Positions 34,885 through 48,544 of a stretch of DNA of 64,000 nucleotides are shown here, piece after piece (the stretch's first letter is position 1; the number at the start of each line of letters is the position of its first letter). The notes beneath the pieces were generated by a model that worked only from the letters and a program-made list of their open reading frames with translations, was not told the DNA's origin and made no database searches. Source of the DNA: Ruania halotolerans (lineage in GTDB: Bacteria; Actinomycetota; Actinomycetes; Actinomycetales; Beutenbergiaceae); assembly GCF_021049285.1 (NCBI RefSeq), contig NZ_CP088017.1, positions 2,181,380 through 2,245,379 of the forward strand, written 5' to 3'. A program made the position numbers and the translations under genes.

Positions 34885-34890
34885 TAGGGT
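34885..34890 (+). promoter_or_regulatory. Candidate -10 box for the fadA-fadB operon
   Basis: TAGGGT in the 177-bp gap upstream of fadA, implying a leader of roughly 50 bases. A nearby A+T-rich patch with AGTAtctagTACT (34900-34912) has dyad symmetry and could be an operator; this is weak. Confidence 0.35.
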
Positions 34891-34945
34891 GAGACCAGAA
34901 GTATCTAGTACTACCAGTCCCACTGACGTGACCCCGGAGGCCTCC

Positions 34946-36169
34946 ATGCCCTTGCTCGGCCGCGACGTCGTCCTCGCCGACGCCGTCCGTACCCCGTTCG
35001 GCCGTGCCAAATCGGACGGACTATACGCCCACACCAGGGCGGACGACATGGCCGTCGCCGTCGTGCGTGAACTGCTGCGCAGGCATCCCAGCGTCATTCC
35101 GGATCGGATCGGAGACGTTGCCATCGCCGCCACCACCCAAGACGGTGACCAGGGACTCACCCTCGGACGCACGGTCGGTATGCTCGCCGGGCTCCCTCGG
35201 GCAGTGCCTGGCTACGCGATCGACCGCATGTGCGCAGGCGCGATGACCGCCGTCACGAACGTGGCCGCCCAGATCGCGGTGGGCGCCGTCGACGTTGCAC
35301 TTGCTGGCGGTGTCGAGCACATGGGCCGGCACCAGCTCGGTGCCGCGGCCGACGTGAATCCCCGGTTCGTGGCCGAGCGGCTGGTGGCCGCCGATGCCTT
35401 GGTGATGGGCGCAACGGCCGAGAACCTCCACGATCGCTACCCCCAGCTCACCCGCGATCGCGCCGATCGCTATGCCGAAGCCTCACAGCACAAGTACGCC
35501 CAGGCATTGGCCGCGGGGAAGATCACCGGTGATCTGGTTCCTGTCGCGGTCTCCGACCCCGAACGAGGCTGGGGCCTGGCCACCGCTGACGAACCTCCCC
35601 GGCCCGGGACCACAGTGGCCGGGATGTCCACCCTGCCCACACCGTTCCGGCCCGGCGGCCGGGTCACGGCGGCGACGTCCTCACCGCTGACGGACGGCGC
35701 CACAGCCGCCCTCCTGATGGACGCCGACACCGCCCAGAGCCTTCAACTGTCGCCGCGACTCAAGCTCGTCTCGTACGCCTACGCCGGGGTCGAACCCGAA
35801 GTGATGGGTGTGGGCCCGGTCCCAGCGACGCATCGGGCCCTGGAGCTCGCCGGACTGACCATGGACGACATCGGCGCCATCGAGATCAACGAGGCGTTCG
35901 CCGTCCAGGTGCTCGCCTTCCTTGACGCATTCGAGCTCGCCGACGACGACCCCCGAGTGAATCCCTACGGCGGTGCGATCGCCGTCGGACATCCGCTGGC
36001 TGCTTCGGGTATCCGGCTGATGAGCCAGCTCGCCACCCAGTTCGCTCACGACCCCGGCATTCGATTCGGGATCACCACGATGTGCGTCGGCCTGGGCCAG
36101 GGCGGGACAGTCATCTGGGAGAACCCGCACCACGAGGCCTCCCGCTCTACCCGGCGGGACCGACGCTGA
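34946..36169 (+). CDS. fadA: Acetyl-CoA acyltransferase (3-ketoacyl-CoA thiolase)
   Basis: A 407-residue thiolase, the last step of beta-oxidation. Active-site Cys96 (DRMCAGAM), His349 (GHPLAASG) and Cys380 (MCVGLGQGG) are all present, as is EINEAFAVQ. The ATG at 34946 has GGAGG five bases upstream; in-frame codons back to 34838 lack family sequence. It is followed 17 bp later by fadB, so the pair forms a fatty-acid oxidation complex gene set. Confidence 0.93.
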   Translation: MPLLGRDVVLADAVRTPFGRAKSDGLYAHTRADDMAVAVVRELLRRHPSVIPDRIGDVAIAATTQDGDQGLTLGRTVGMLAGLPRAVPGYAIDRMCAGAMTAVTNVAAQIAVGAVDVALAGGVEHMGRHQLGAAADVNPRFVAERLVAADALVMGATAENLHDRYPQLTRDRADRYAEASQHKYAQALAAGKITGDLVPVAVSDPERGWGLATADEPPRPGTTVAGMSTLPTPFRPGGRVTAATSSPLTDGATAALLMDADTAQSLQLSPRLKLVSYAYAGVEPEVMGVGPVPATHRALELAGLTMDDIGAIEINEAFAVQVLAFLDAFELADDDPRVNPYGGAIAVGHPLAASGIRLMSQLATQFAHDPGIRFGITTMCVGLGQGGTVIWENPHHEASRSTRRDRR

Positions 36170-36186
36170 GACAGGAAGGTAAACCA

Positions 36187-38226
36187 GTGAGCGAGCGCAT
36201 CACCCACTCCCTGATCCGGGACGTCACGCTGGAGGATCTGGGCACCCTGGCGCTGATCACCCTCGACAACGCCGCCGGCCCCCGCAAGCCGAACACGCTA
36301 GGGCCCGACGGTATGGCCGAGCTGCGCGCCGCCCTGGAATCGGTCACCACCCGCGCACACGCGGGTGAGATTGCCGCTGTGGCGATCACCGGCAAGCCGT
36401 TCCACTTCGCCGCCGGTGCAGACCTGCACGGCGCTGCCGAGATCAGTAATCCTGTGGCCGCCCGCACGATCGCCGAGGCCGGGCACGACACGTTTCAGTT
36501 GCTCAGCGATATGCCGGTGCCGACCTTCGCCTTCATCGGCGGCGCCGCGCTCGGTGGCGGGCTCGAGCTCGCCCTCTCCTGCCACTACCGCACCGTCTCC
36601 TCGGCAGTCCGAGGGATCGGCCTGCCCGAGGTCTTCCTCGGTCTCATCCCTGGCTGGGGCGGCACCTATCTGCTCCCCCGGCTGATTGGGATGGAGCGGG
36701 CCTTGACCGTCATCGTGGAGAACCCGCTGCGCCAGAACACTCAGCTCAGTGGGCCGGAGGCCGCCCGGATCGGCATCGCGGACGCCGTCTTCGATCCGGC
36801 TGACTTCATCGCTGAGTCGTTGCGGTGGAGCGCCCAGGTGGTCCGTGGCGATGATGTTCCCTCGCGCCGTGAGCCCGACGACCCGGACACCGCCCGTGCC
36901 CTGGTGGAGTCGGCCCGCACCGACATACGCTCGCGGCTGCATGACGCCGCCCCGGCACCGGGCCGCGCGTTGGACCTGCTGCATCTCTCGGCCGGTGGTG
37001 ATCGGCAGGAGTGCTTCGAGGCGGAGAACGCTGCCCTCACCGACCTGATCTGCTCACCGGAGTTCGCGGCCTCCGTGTATGCCTTCGATCTGACCACCCG
37101 GCGTGCCAAGTCGCCCGCCGGAGCACCGGATGCCGAACTCGCGCGTCCGGTCCGTTCCATCGGCGTGGCCGGAGCGGGTCTGATGGCTTCCCAGCTCGCG
37201 CTGCTGTTCGCCCGCCGGATGCGCCTGCCCGTGGTGATGCGCGATCTGGACGTCATCCGCACTGAGCGGGGCCTGCAGTTCGTGGCAGAGGAGGTGCAGA
37301 AGCTGGTCACCAAGGGCCGGATGAGTGCCGCTGAGGGGAACCGAGTCCGTTCGCTGGTCTCGGCCACCACCGACCTCGCCGAACTGCGTCACGCGGATCT
37401 GGTGATCGAAGCGGTGTTCGAGGAACTCGAGGTCAAGAAGCAAGTCTTCGCCGAGCTCGAGCACGTGATCTCGCCGGACACGGTGCTGGCCACCAACACC
37501 TCCGCGCTCTCCATCACGGCAATGGCAGCCGATCTGGCGCATCCCGAGCGGGTGGTGGGACTGCACTTCTTCAACCCGGTGGCCCAGATGCCGCTGGTGG
37601 AAGTGGTCCGGGCCGAGCGCACGGACGATTCGGCCTATGCCACGGCGTTCGCCGTGGCCGCCTCGTGCCGCAAATCCGCCATCGCAGTGGCTGATGCACC
37701 GGGGTTCGTGGTCAACCGCCTCCTGGTCCGCCTGCTGGGCGAAGTGCTCGGATCGCTGGAGGACGGCACCGACGTGCGGACAGCGGACCGTGCGCTCTGG
37801 CCGCTCGGACTCCCGATGGGGCCCTTCCAACTGCTCCAGCTGGTCGGTCCGGCCGTCGCGGGGCACGTACTGGACACCCTCCGGGAGCAGTTGGGCGAGC
37901 GGTACCCCACCTCGCCTGGTCTGCAGGCCATGATTGCCGACGGCGTCCCGTTCGTGGAGTTTGAGGGTCGTCCGAGCGCCAGCTCGCCGGTGGACCCCAC
38001 GATCAGCCGGTATTTCGGGTCACGTCCCGAGGTCGGAGGTCAGGATGAGGCAGGTCTCTTGCAACGAGTCCGGGACGCCTTGGCCCAGGAGGTGGACCTG
38101 ATGCTCGCCGAGGGTGTGGTGGCCGAGGCCGCCGATATCGACCTGGGCATGATCCTCGGCGCCGGGTGGCCGTTCCACCTCGGCGGCATCACCCCGTATC
38201 TCGAACGCACAGCCGGTACGCCCTGA
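36187..38226 (+). CDS. fadB: Fatty-acid oxidation multifunctional protein: enoyl-CoA hydratase / 3-hydroxyacyl-CoA dehydrogenase
   Basis: A 679-residue two-enzyme protein. Residues 1-290 are the crotonase domain with GKPFHFAAGADL and FIGGAALGGGLELALSCHY (oxyanion loops) and PEVFLGLIPGWGGTYLLPR. From about 325 follows the NAD-binding 3HCDH domain (GVAGAGLMASQ; GxGxMxS instead of the usual GxGxMG), then HFFNPV with its catalytic-site His and the C-terminal 3HCDH domain. The GTG at 36187 has AGGAAGG upstream. It hydrates and oxidises intermediates handed on to FadA. Confidence 0.93.
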   Translation: MSERITHSLIRDVTLEDLGTLALITLDNAAGPRKPNTLGPDGMAELRAALESVTTRAHAGEIAAVAITGKPFHFAAGADLHGAAEISNPVAARTIAEAGHDTFQLLSDMPVPTFAFIGGAALGGGLELALSCHYRTVSSAVRGIGLPEVFLGLIPGWGGTYLLPRLIGMERALTVIVENPLRQNTQLSGPEAARIGIADAVFDPADFIAESLRWSAQVVRGDDVPSRREPDDPDTARALVESARTDIRSRLHDAAPAPGRALDLLHLSAGGDRQECFEAENAALTDLICSPEFAASVYAFDLTTRRAKSPAGAPDAELARPVRSIGVAGAGLMASQLALLFARRMRLPVVMRDLDVIRTERGLQFVAEEVQKLVTKGRMSAAEGNRVRSLVSATTDLAELRHADLVIEAVFEELEVKKQVFAELEHVISPDTVLATNTSALSITAMAADLAHPERVVGLHFFNPVAQMPLVEVVRAERTDDSAYATAFAVAASCRKSAIAVADAPGFVVNRLLVRLLGEVLGSLEDGTDVRTADRALWPLGLPMGPFQLLQLVGPAVAGHVLDTLREQLGERYPTSPGLQAMIADGVPFVEFEGRPSASSPVDPTISRYFGSRPEVGGQDEAGLLQRVRDALAQEVDLMLAEGVVAEAADIDLGMILGAGWPFHLGGITPYLERTAGTP

Positions 38227-38300
38227 CCGATCGCACGCCGTGGGCCGCCGTCCATCGCGACGCGCGCGACCTGCTGGCGCTGTGCGGGACCGAACCTGGC

Positions 38301-39311
38301 TCAGACGGGTTCGAACAGACTGGGCTGAGGCGGTGCGTGCGCGGGATCGACGCCGTCGAACAGGCTGCTCACCGATTCGCCGAGATGGATCCGGCGGATC
38401 GCCTCGGCGAACAGTTGTGAAGTCGATCGCACGGTGAGGTCATGCCACTGCGGCGGCGCGGGCACGGTATCGGTGGTGACCACTTCGGAGATCATCGGGT
38501 GATCCCGGAGTCGTTCCATGGCGGGGCCGGTGAACAGCCCGTGGGTGCACACCACCGATGCCTCGCTGCACCCCGCGTCCGCGAGACGGTCCATCAACTC
38601 CACGATCGAACCACCCGTGGCGATCTCATCATCGAGCACGATCGCACGTTTGCCCGCCACATCGCCGACGATGGCGTCGATCACCACGCGATCGTCGGCC
38701 AGGCGCTGCTTGTTCCCCGCTGCCACCGGCAGGCCGAGCAGCCGCGCGAACTGCGTCGCTGATTTGGCGTTGCCGAGATCCGGGGAGACCACGATCGAGT
38801 CGGTCAGATCCTTGTCGCGGAAGTGCTCGGCGAGCACGCCCAACGCCGTGAGATGATCCACCGGCACTGAGAAGAACCCGTGCACCTGCGGCGCATGCAG
38901 GGTCATCGTCAAGACGCGGTGCACGCCGGCCGTGATGAGCATGTCGGCCACGAGCCGACCGCCCAGCGAGATCCGGGAGGCGTCCTTCTTGTCCGATCGG
39001 GCGTACGCGAAGTGCGGCATCACTGCGGTGATCTGAGCCGCCGAGGCACCGCGGGCGGCATCGATCATCAGCAGCAGCTCCATCAGGTGCTCCTGCGTCG
39101 GCGGCACGAGCGGTTGAACGATGTACACGTCCCGCTGGCGGCAGTTCTCCAGAAGTTGAGCCTGGAGGCAGTCATTGCTGAACCGGGTGATCCGGGACGC
39201 GCTGAGCTCGAGGTCGAGCTCAGCGCAGATCCGCTTCGCCAGCGCCGGATGGGCACCGCCACTGAAGACCACGATGTCGCGGGCGGCGATCGGAGTACCG
39301 GCATTACGCAC
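38301..39311 (-). CDS. Ribose-phosphate pyrophosphokinase family protein (divergent PRPP synthetase)
   Basis: A 336-residue protein with PRPP-synthetase architecture: FSGGAHPALAKRI, MPHFAYARSDKK (canonical IPYFGYARQDRK), TLHAPQVHGFF, SPDLGNAKSA and the PRPP loop VLDDEIATGGSI. Several canonical positions differ (SDKKDASR for QDRKxxxR, DEIATGG for DMVDTGG), so it is a paralogue rather than the main Prs, which in Actinobacteria usually sits with glmU. It probably makes PRPP from ribose 5-phosphate and ATP; a specialised pool or regulatory role is possible. GTG at 39311 has AAGGGA upstream; TTG at 39332 is the alternative. Confidence 0.87.
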   Translation of the reverse strand: MRNAGTPIAARDIVVFSGGAHPALAKRICAELDLELSASRITRFSNDCLQAQLLENCRQRDVYIVQPLVPPTQEHLMELLLMIDAARGASAAQITAVMPHFAYARSDKKDASRISLGGRLVADMLITAGVHRVLTMTLHAPQVHGFFSVPVDHLTALGVLAEHFRDKDLTDSIVVSPDLGNAKSATQFARLLGLPVAAGNKQRLADDRVVIDAIVGDVAGKRAIVLDDEIATGGSIVELMDRLADAGCSEASVVCTHGLFTGPAMERLRDHPMISEVVTTDTVPAPPQWHDLTVRSTSQLFAEAIRRIHLGESVSSLFDGVDPAHAPPQPSLFEPV

Positions 39312-39385
39312 GGGTGTTCCCTTCAGATGCAAGGCTCGTTGTCGGTCATGCTAAGGGATATCGCCGCCAGCGAGGAGTGAGGACC

Positions 39386-41314
39386 TCAGCCCGGCCCGCT
39401 GGCGTGCCGAGCAGCGACGGCGTCACTGTGCTGCTGCCCCCGAGCGATCGCCGCTGACACCTCCCGTGCGATGTCTTGGGGTCGCAGTCCGAACTCCTCT
39501 TCGAGCTGCGCCCGTGAGGCATGGTCGAGGAAACGGTGCGGAATGCCATGCGCCTGCACGGGCACAGCCACACCGCGATCGGCCATGGCTTCACGGACCG
39601 CCGCGCCGAAACCGGAGGTGACGAGCCCATCTTCGATCGTGACCACCAGGTCTACGTCCGTGGCGGCATCCACCAAGGCCGCCGGGACCGGGATCACCCA
39701 TCGCGGATCCAGTGCCGTGGCGCCGATGCCCTGATCCTTGAGGCGGGACACCACCTGCACCGCAGTGGCTGCGAACGGACCGATCCCGACGACCAGCACG
39801 CGGGCCTCACCATCGCCCGCCTCCCGGGCCAGCACGTCCATCCCGCTCATCCGGGACTGCGCCGGCAGCGGCTCGGGAAGCGCGCCCTTCGGGTAGCGCA
39901 CCACGGTGGGGGCGTCCGAGACGGCCACCGCCTCGCGCAACGCGCTGCGCAGGGTTGCCTCATCCCGTGGCGCTGCCAGTTGGAGCCCAGGGACGATCCG
40001 CAGCAGCGCCAGGTCCCACATACCGTTGTGACTCGCGCCGTCGTCACCGGTGATCCCCGCGCGATCCAAGGTGATCGTCACCCCGGCGCGGTGCAGTGCC
40101 ACATCCATCAGAAGCTGGTCGAACGCGCGATTCACGAAGGTGGCGTACAGCGAGACCACCGGATGCATCCCGGCAAAGGCCATTCCGGCCGCCGACGTGA
40201 GCGCATGCTCCTCGGCAATCCCGACGTCGATCACCCGCCCGGGCAGCTCACGTGCCATCGGGGCCAGGCCCACGGGTTCCGGCATCGCCGCCGTGATCCC
40301 CACCACGTCCGACCGGGTGCGGGCGATCTTGAGGATCTCGTCGGAGAACACCGACGTCCAGCCGAATCGTGAGGGAACCACGGGTAACCCGGTCTCGGGA
40401 TGGATCTTGCCGACCGTGTGGAACCGGTCCACCAGATCGCTTTCAGCCGGGACGTATCCGCGGCCCTTCTCGGTGATGGCATGGACGATCACTGGGCCGG
40501 CGTAGCGGCGCGCATTGCGCAGTGCCGCATCCAGGGCGTCCAGGTCGTGCCCGTCGACGGGGCCGATCGACTTCAGGCCCAACTCCTCGAAGAGTCCGTG
40601 CTGCGGGCGCAGCACATCCTTGAGCCCCTTCTTCATCCCGTGCAGCGCGTCGTAGGTGAATCGCCCGGGAGGTCCTGCCCTGTGCAACGTTCGCTTGCCC
40701 CAGCCGAGCATACGTTCGTAGTTCCGATCGGTCCGGACGGCGTCGAGATACCGTGCCAGTCCGCCGACAGTGGGCGAATAGGACCAGCCGTTGTCGTTGA
40801 CGACGATCACCAATCGCTGATCGGGTGAATCGGCGAGGTTGTTCAGGGCCTCCCACGCCATCCCCCCGGTCAACGCGCCATCGCCGATCACGGCCACGAC
40901 ATAGCGATCGGTGTCTCCCGCGAGCAGTCGAGCCCGCGAGATGCCGTCTGCCCAAGACAGTGCCGTCGAGGCATGAGAGTTCTCGACCACGTCATGGTCG
41001 GACTCGGTTCGGCTCGGATAGCCGGAGAGTCCACCTCGCTGACGCAGGTGCGCGAAGTCCTGCCTGCCGGTGAGCAGCTTGTGCACGTACGCCTGGTGTC
41101 CGGTGTCGAAGACGATCGAATCGCGTGGTGAGGAGAACACTCGGTGGATCGCCAGCGTGAGTTCGACCACTCCCAGGTTGGGGCCGAGGTGCCCGCCGGT
41201 CCGAGCGACTGAGTCCACCAAGAACTCGCGTACCTCGTCGGCGAGGGCCCGCAACCGGCGCGGACTCAGGGCGCGCAGGTCATCAGGGCTGCGCAGGTGC
41301 TCCAGCTCGCTCAT
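39386..41314 (-). CDS. dxs: 1-deoxy-D-xylulose-5-phosphate synthase
   Basis: A 642-residue thiamine-diphosphate enzyme that joins pyruvate and glyceraldehyde 3-phosphate, the first step of the MEP isoprenoid route. Seen: [10 protein letters not shown], the TPP motif [33 protein letters not shown], and the C-terminal transketolase domain. The ATG at 41314 has CGGAG upstream. The YqaJ-like gene ends 14 bp upstream in the same direction, so read-through is likely. Confidence 0.96.
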   Translation of the reverse strand: MSELEHLRSPDDLRALSPRRLRALADEVREFLVDSVARTGGHLGPNLGVVELTLAIHRVFSSPRDSIVFDTGHQAYVHKLLTGRQDFAHLRQRGGLSGYPSRTESDHDVVENSHASTALSWADGISRARLLAGDTDRYVVAVIGDGALTGGMAWEALNNLADSPDQRLVIVVNDNGWSYSPTVGGLARYLDAVRTDRNYERMLGWGKRTLHRAGPPGRFTYDALHGMKKGLKDVLRPQHGLFEELGLKSIGPVDGHDLDALDAALRNARRYAGPVIVHAITEKGRGYVPAESDLVDRFHTVGKIHPETGLPVVPSRFGWTSVFSDEILKIARTRSDVVGITAAMPEPVGLAPMARELPGRVIDVGIAEEHALTSAAGMAFAGMHPVVSLYATFVNRAFDQLLMDVALHRAGVTITLDRAGITGDDGASHNGMWDLALLRIVPGLQLAAPRDEATLRSALREAVAVSDAPTVVRYPKGALPEPLPAQSRMSGMDVLAREAGDGEARVLVVGIGPFAATAVQVVSRLKDQGIGATALDPRWVIPVPAALVDAATDVDLVVTIEDGLVTSGFGAAVREAMADRGVAVPVQAHGIPHRFLDHASRAQLEEEFGLRPQDIAREVSAAIARGQQHSDAVAARHASGPG

Positions 41315-41328
41315 GGTCCACTCCGTTC

Positions 41329-42030
41329 TCAGCCTGCTCGAGGGTCCATGCTACGTGCCTGCGCAGGCCGTGGCCCGGGACGCAGGTCCCGGGTCAGCGC
41401 GCCAGGGCGTCGTGGATCGAGCAGTTCGTCCCCAGCGGCGATGTGCAGGGCACGTAGTTCGTCGAGTTCGGACAGGAAGGCGTCCGCGTGGTCGGTCAAT
41501 GTGCCGATACGATCCTCGTCGCGTTCCACCCACCGGAAGTCGCGCCGGTAGGTGTGCCGGTTCTCCACCACGAACAGCACCCGGGAACGTCCGGTCACGT
41601 GCAGTTGCCACTGGAGTTGGTCCCGGTAGATCCGGGCGGCACCGTCCAGGTCATCAACCGAGGTCTTGATCTCCGCGATGGAGTGCTCACCGAGGCCATC
41701 CGGGGTGGCCAGATGCCGGGGATTCTGCCCGGCACAGAGTAGGCCACTGGGGGCGATCCCAAACCGTTGTTGTACCCATGCCGCAATCACCGGCTCGCGC
41801 ACGATGCCGTGCTCGAACTGGGGCAGCCGGGGACCTTCCCAGCCGGTGAGTTTGGCCTCCAGGAGCCGGCGGCGCTGCTTGCTCACCCGCCCGTCGGCAG
41901 TCACCAGCCGCCGCGCGTCAGTGGCAGTCACCCCCCACAGCCGGGCCCGTAACCATGCGACCCGATGGCGCGAAGAGACGGGAGTGCCATCCGTTGTACG
42001 CACCAGCCGATACCCTGCCGCCTCCATCAC
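41329..42030 (-). CDS. YqaJ-like nuclease (lambda-exonuclease fold), chromosomal orphan
   Basis: A 233-residue protein. Order of features: [15 protein letters not shown] (34-43 region, the YqaJ R-x-GIGASD-like helix), GIVREP with Glu79, ATPDGL with Asp111, IAEIKTS with Glu120 and Lys122, and [11 protein letters not shown] with Gln138/140/142. This is the complete G..E-D-ExK-Q pattern of YqaJ/RecB-type PD-(D/E)XK nucleases, which in phages degrade DNA for recombination. No phage genes or Bet/RecT partner are near. GTG at 42030 is chosen because TAGGCT lies six bases before it; ATG at 42027 is also possible. Confidence 0.75.
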   Translation of the reverse strand: MMEAAGYRLVRTTDGTPVSSRHRVAWLRARLWGVTATDARRLVTADGRVSKQRRRLLEAKLTGWEGPRLPQFEHGIVREPVIAAWVQQRFGIAPSGLLCAGQNPRHLATPDGLGEHSIAEIKTSVDDLDGAARIYRDQLQWQLHVTGRSRVLFVVENRHTYRRDFRWVERDEDRIGTLTDHADAFLSELDELRALHIAAGDELLDPRRPGALTRDLRPGPRPAQARSMDPRAG

Positions 42031-42036
42031 CCCGGC

Positions 42037-42042
42037 AGCCTA
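42037..42042 (-). promoter_or_regulatory. -10 box for leaderless YqaJ-like gene
   Basis: Minus-strand TAGGCT, six bases, GTG at 42030. The divergent GuaB1 gene uses an identical TAGGCT with the same spacing. Confidence 0.5.
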
Positions 42043-42110
42043 CGACGAGTCGTCTCCAAGAAGGCTCAGCACACGCGGGCAGGCCAGGCTCCGTCGTCAG
42101 CGGTTGCGCC

Positions 42111-43577
<1,467 letters not shown>

Positions 43578-43580
43578 CCC

Positions 43581-45533
43581 ATGTTCACCACACTCCCCTA
43601 TGGCTCGTGGCCATCCCCGCTGGGGGCCGATGATCTCGCTGACGCCTCAGTGCGGCTCTCCGAGCTGTTGCTCTGCGGAGCAGACACCTACTGGATCGAG
43701 TCCCGTCCGCTCGAGGGTGGTCGCAACGCTCTCGTGCGCCACCGCGCCGGCTCGACGGTCGATGTGGTGACCACACCAGCTGACGGTGGGACCTTCGACG
43801 TACGCACCCGCGTCCACGAGTACGGCGGGGCGTCCTACGCCGTCACCGACTCGCTCGTGGTCGCCTCCCGCCGGGAGGACGATCGCCTCTATCGGATCGA
43901 CCTCACCGAGGACGCGTTCGCTCCCCCGGCACCGCTGGTGCCCGCTGACGGGCGCCGGTACGCCGATCTGGAGATCGATACTGCCCGTGGCGTGCTCTAC
44001 GCCGTGGCCGAGGATCACGGCGGACCGGGCGAGTACCGCACGGACCCCACGGCCACTCTCGTCGCGATCCCGTTGGACGGCTCCGCCGCCGAGGATGGCG
44101 ACGCAGTGATCACCCTGATCAACGGCCCGGACTTCATCAGCTCGCCACGTCTCAGTCACGACGGCGCCTTCCTTGCCTGGATCACCTGGGATCACCCAGC
44201 AATGCCCTGGGACTCCAGCACCCTGCAGGTGGCCACGGTGGCCGATGGCGGCGGTCGCCTCCTGCACCACCGGACAATCGCCGGCGGGCCGGAGATCTCC
44301 GTAGCCGAACCGCTGTGGACACCGGCGGGCGATCTGGTGCACGTGGACGACCGGTCCGGCTGGTGGAACCTGTACCGCACGGAGTTCGAGGCCGCGCACC
44401 GCCGCACCCGGCACCTGCACCCGGCCGACGCCGAGTTCACGATGCCGCAGTGGGGCTTCGGCCCGCGGACCGCCGACCTGCTCGATGAGCATCATCTGAT
44501 GGTCTCCTTCGGTGTCGGGGGGCGTCGCCGGCTCGGGGCGGTGCAACTGGAGAACGGTGCCCTGGAGATCTGGCCGGGCGACTGGGAACCGGAACGGGAC
44601 GTGCGCGCCGCGCCTGGTCGCGTCGTCTTCATCGGATGTTCTGCCACCGAACCGCAGTCGGTCATCGAACTCGATCTCGTCCGTGGGCGGGTGAGCGTGC
44701 TGCGCACCAGTTCCGGTCTGCGCGTGCCCCCCGAGGCGATCGCCGCGGGCGAGGCCGTCTCCTGGCCCTCCGCGGACGGCGTGGCACACGGCTTCCTGTA
44801 CCAGCCCAGTTCCGAGGTCGCCATCGGACCCGATGGCGAATTGCCGCCCCTGCTCGTGCTCTCCCACGGCGGACCAACGGCGGCGACCTCGGCAGGGTTC
44901 GACCCCGCTGTGCAGTTCTGGACGACCCGAGGGTTCGCCGTACTGGACGTCAACTATGGCGGCAGCACGGGCTACGGCCGTGCCTACCGGGAGCGACTTC
45001 ACGGCCGATGGGGTGTGGTGGACGTGGCCGACTGCGCGTCCGGTGCGCGCTGGCTCGCCGACCAGGGCATCGTGGATGGCGCCAGGATGGCTGTGCGCGG
45101 CGGCAGCGCCGGCGGGTTCACCACGCTCGCTGCCCTCACCTTCACCGACACTTTCGCCGCGGGCGCCAGCTACTACGGAATCGGCGATCTGGTGGCACTG
45201 GCCGAGCACACCCACAAGTTCGAGAGTCATTATCTGGACACCCTGGTGGGACCGTACCCGCAGGCCGCCGAGACATTCCGGGAACGGTCACCGATCCAGC
45301 ACACCGGCCAGCTCCGGGCTCCGATGATCCTGCTGCAGGGCACCGAGGACCGGGTGGTCCCGCCGGAACAGGCCGAGACGATGGCCTCCGCGGTGCGGGA
45401 TGCCGGGATGGACGTAGACGTGCACATGTTCGACGGGGAAGGTCACGGTTTCCGGCGCGCCGAGAACAAGCGCGCCGCGTTGGAGGCCGAACTGGCCTTC
45501 TACGGCAGGGTGTTCGGCTTCACGCCCGCGTGA
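43581..45533 (+). CDS. S9-family prolyl oligopeptidase-like serine peptidase
   Basis: A 650-residue protein: N-terminal beta-propeller (about 1-390) and C-terminal alpha/beta-hydrolase. The triad is Ser509 (RGGSAGGF), Asp590 (GTEDRVV) and His622 (GEGHGF). LSHGGPTAATSAGFDPAVQFWTTRGFAV is a family signature of S9C acylaminoacyl/dipeptidyl peptidases. No signal peptide, so cytosolic. It starts 4 bp after guaB1; functional linkage is not obvious. The 3' end is followed by a strong hairpin. Confidence 0.92.
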   Translation: MFTTLPYGSWPSPLGADDLADASVRLSELLLCGADTYWIESRPLEGGRNALVRHRAGSTVDVVTTPADGGTFDVRTRVHEYGGASYAVTDSLVVASRREDDRLYRIDLTEDAFAPPAPLVPADGRRYADLEIDTARGVLYAVAEDHGGPGEYRTDPTATLVAIPLDGSAAEDGDAVITLINGPDFISSPRLSHDGAFLAWITWDHPAMPWDSSTLQVATVADGGGRLLHHRTIAGGPEISVAEPLWTPAGDLVHVDDRSGWWNLYRTEFEAAHRRTRHLHPADAEFTMPQWGFGPRTADLLDEHHLMVSFGVGGRRRLGAVQLENGALEIWPGDWEPERDVRAAPGRVVFIGCSATEPQSVIELDLVRGRVSVLRTSSGLRVPPEAIAAGEAVSWPSADGVAHGFLYQPSSEVAIGPDGELPPLLVLSHGGPTAATSAGFDPAVQFWTTRGFAVLDVNYGGSTGYGRAYRERLHGRWGVVDVADCASGARWLADQGIVDGARMAVRGGSAGGFTTLAALTFTDTFAAGASYYGIGDLVALAEHTHKFESHYLDTLVGPYPQAAETFRERSPIQHTGQLRAPMILLQGTEDRVVPPEQAETMASAVRDAGMDVDVHMFDGEGHGFRRAENKRAALEAELAFYGRVFGFTPA

Positions 45534-45586
45534 GTCTCCGCCCTCGAGCCCACCGGGAATCGGTGCGCCGTGGCAGGGGCAACGAA

Positions 45587-45626
45587 GGGCCGGGGAACGC
45601 GGCTCGAGACCGCGTCACCCCGGCCC
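45587..45626. terminator. Bidirectional hairpin between the S9 peptidase gene and acnA
   Basis: Nested inverted repeat: outer GGGCCGGGG / CCCCGGCCC and inner ACGCGG / CCGCGT around a 7-nt loop, with a 1x2 internal mismatch. It sits between two convergent genes and can serve both strands. Confidence 0.75.
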
Positions 45627-45644
45627 CACTGCCGGATCGAGCGC

Positions 45645-48407
<2,763 letters not shown>

Positions 48408-48480
48408 GTGCCACTCCTCGGTGCGGATCTTCGTTGGCGCTCTACGCTCCTGCCGACTTACGGAAGGATCGCGTTTCACA

Positions 48481-48504
48481 ATTTATCTCGATATCGAGAT
48501 AAAT
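48481..48504. promoter_or_regulatory. Perfect 24-bp palindrome upstream of acnA, probable operator
   Basis: Left half ATTTATCTCGAT, right half ATCGAGATAAAT: no spacer, no mismatch, and very A+T-rich for this genome. The centre is 85 bp upstream of the acnA start. On the minus strand TAAATT (48485-48480) and TAGTAT (48508-48503) overlap it and could be -10 elements. The size and symmetry suit a MarR-type dimeric repressor. Streptomyces TamR, a MarR protein that responds to citrate/aconitate, has been reported to control aconitase; that this is its equivalent site is inference. Confidence 0.75.
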
Positions 48505-48519
48505 ACTATCGCAGCGGGA

Positions 48520-48535
48520 CGGCGCCTGCGCGCCG
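48520..48535 (-). terminator. Hairpin after the uracil methyltransferase gene
   Basis: CGGCGC-CTGC-GCGCCG, 9 bases beyond the stop codon of the methyltransferase and before the acnA operator. Stem of 6 bp, all G-C; no T-run. Confidence 0.45.
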
Positions 48536-48544
48536 GACGCGCCA

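Noticed and set aside
38227-38300. Terminator between convergent fadB and the PRPP synthetase gene
   Set aside because: I searched for an inverted repeat and found none that is convincing.
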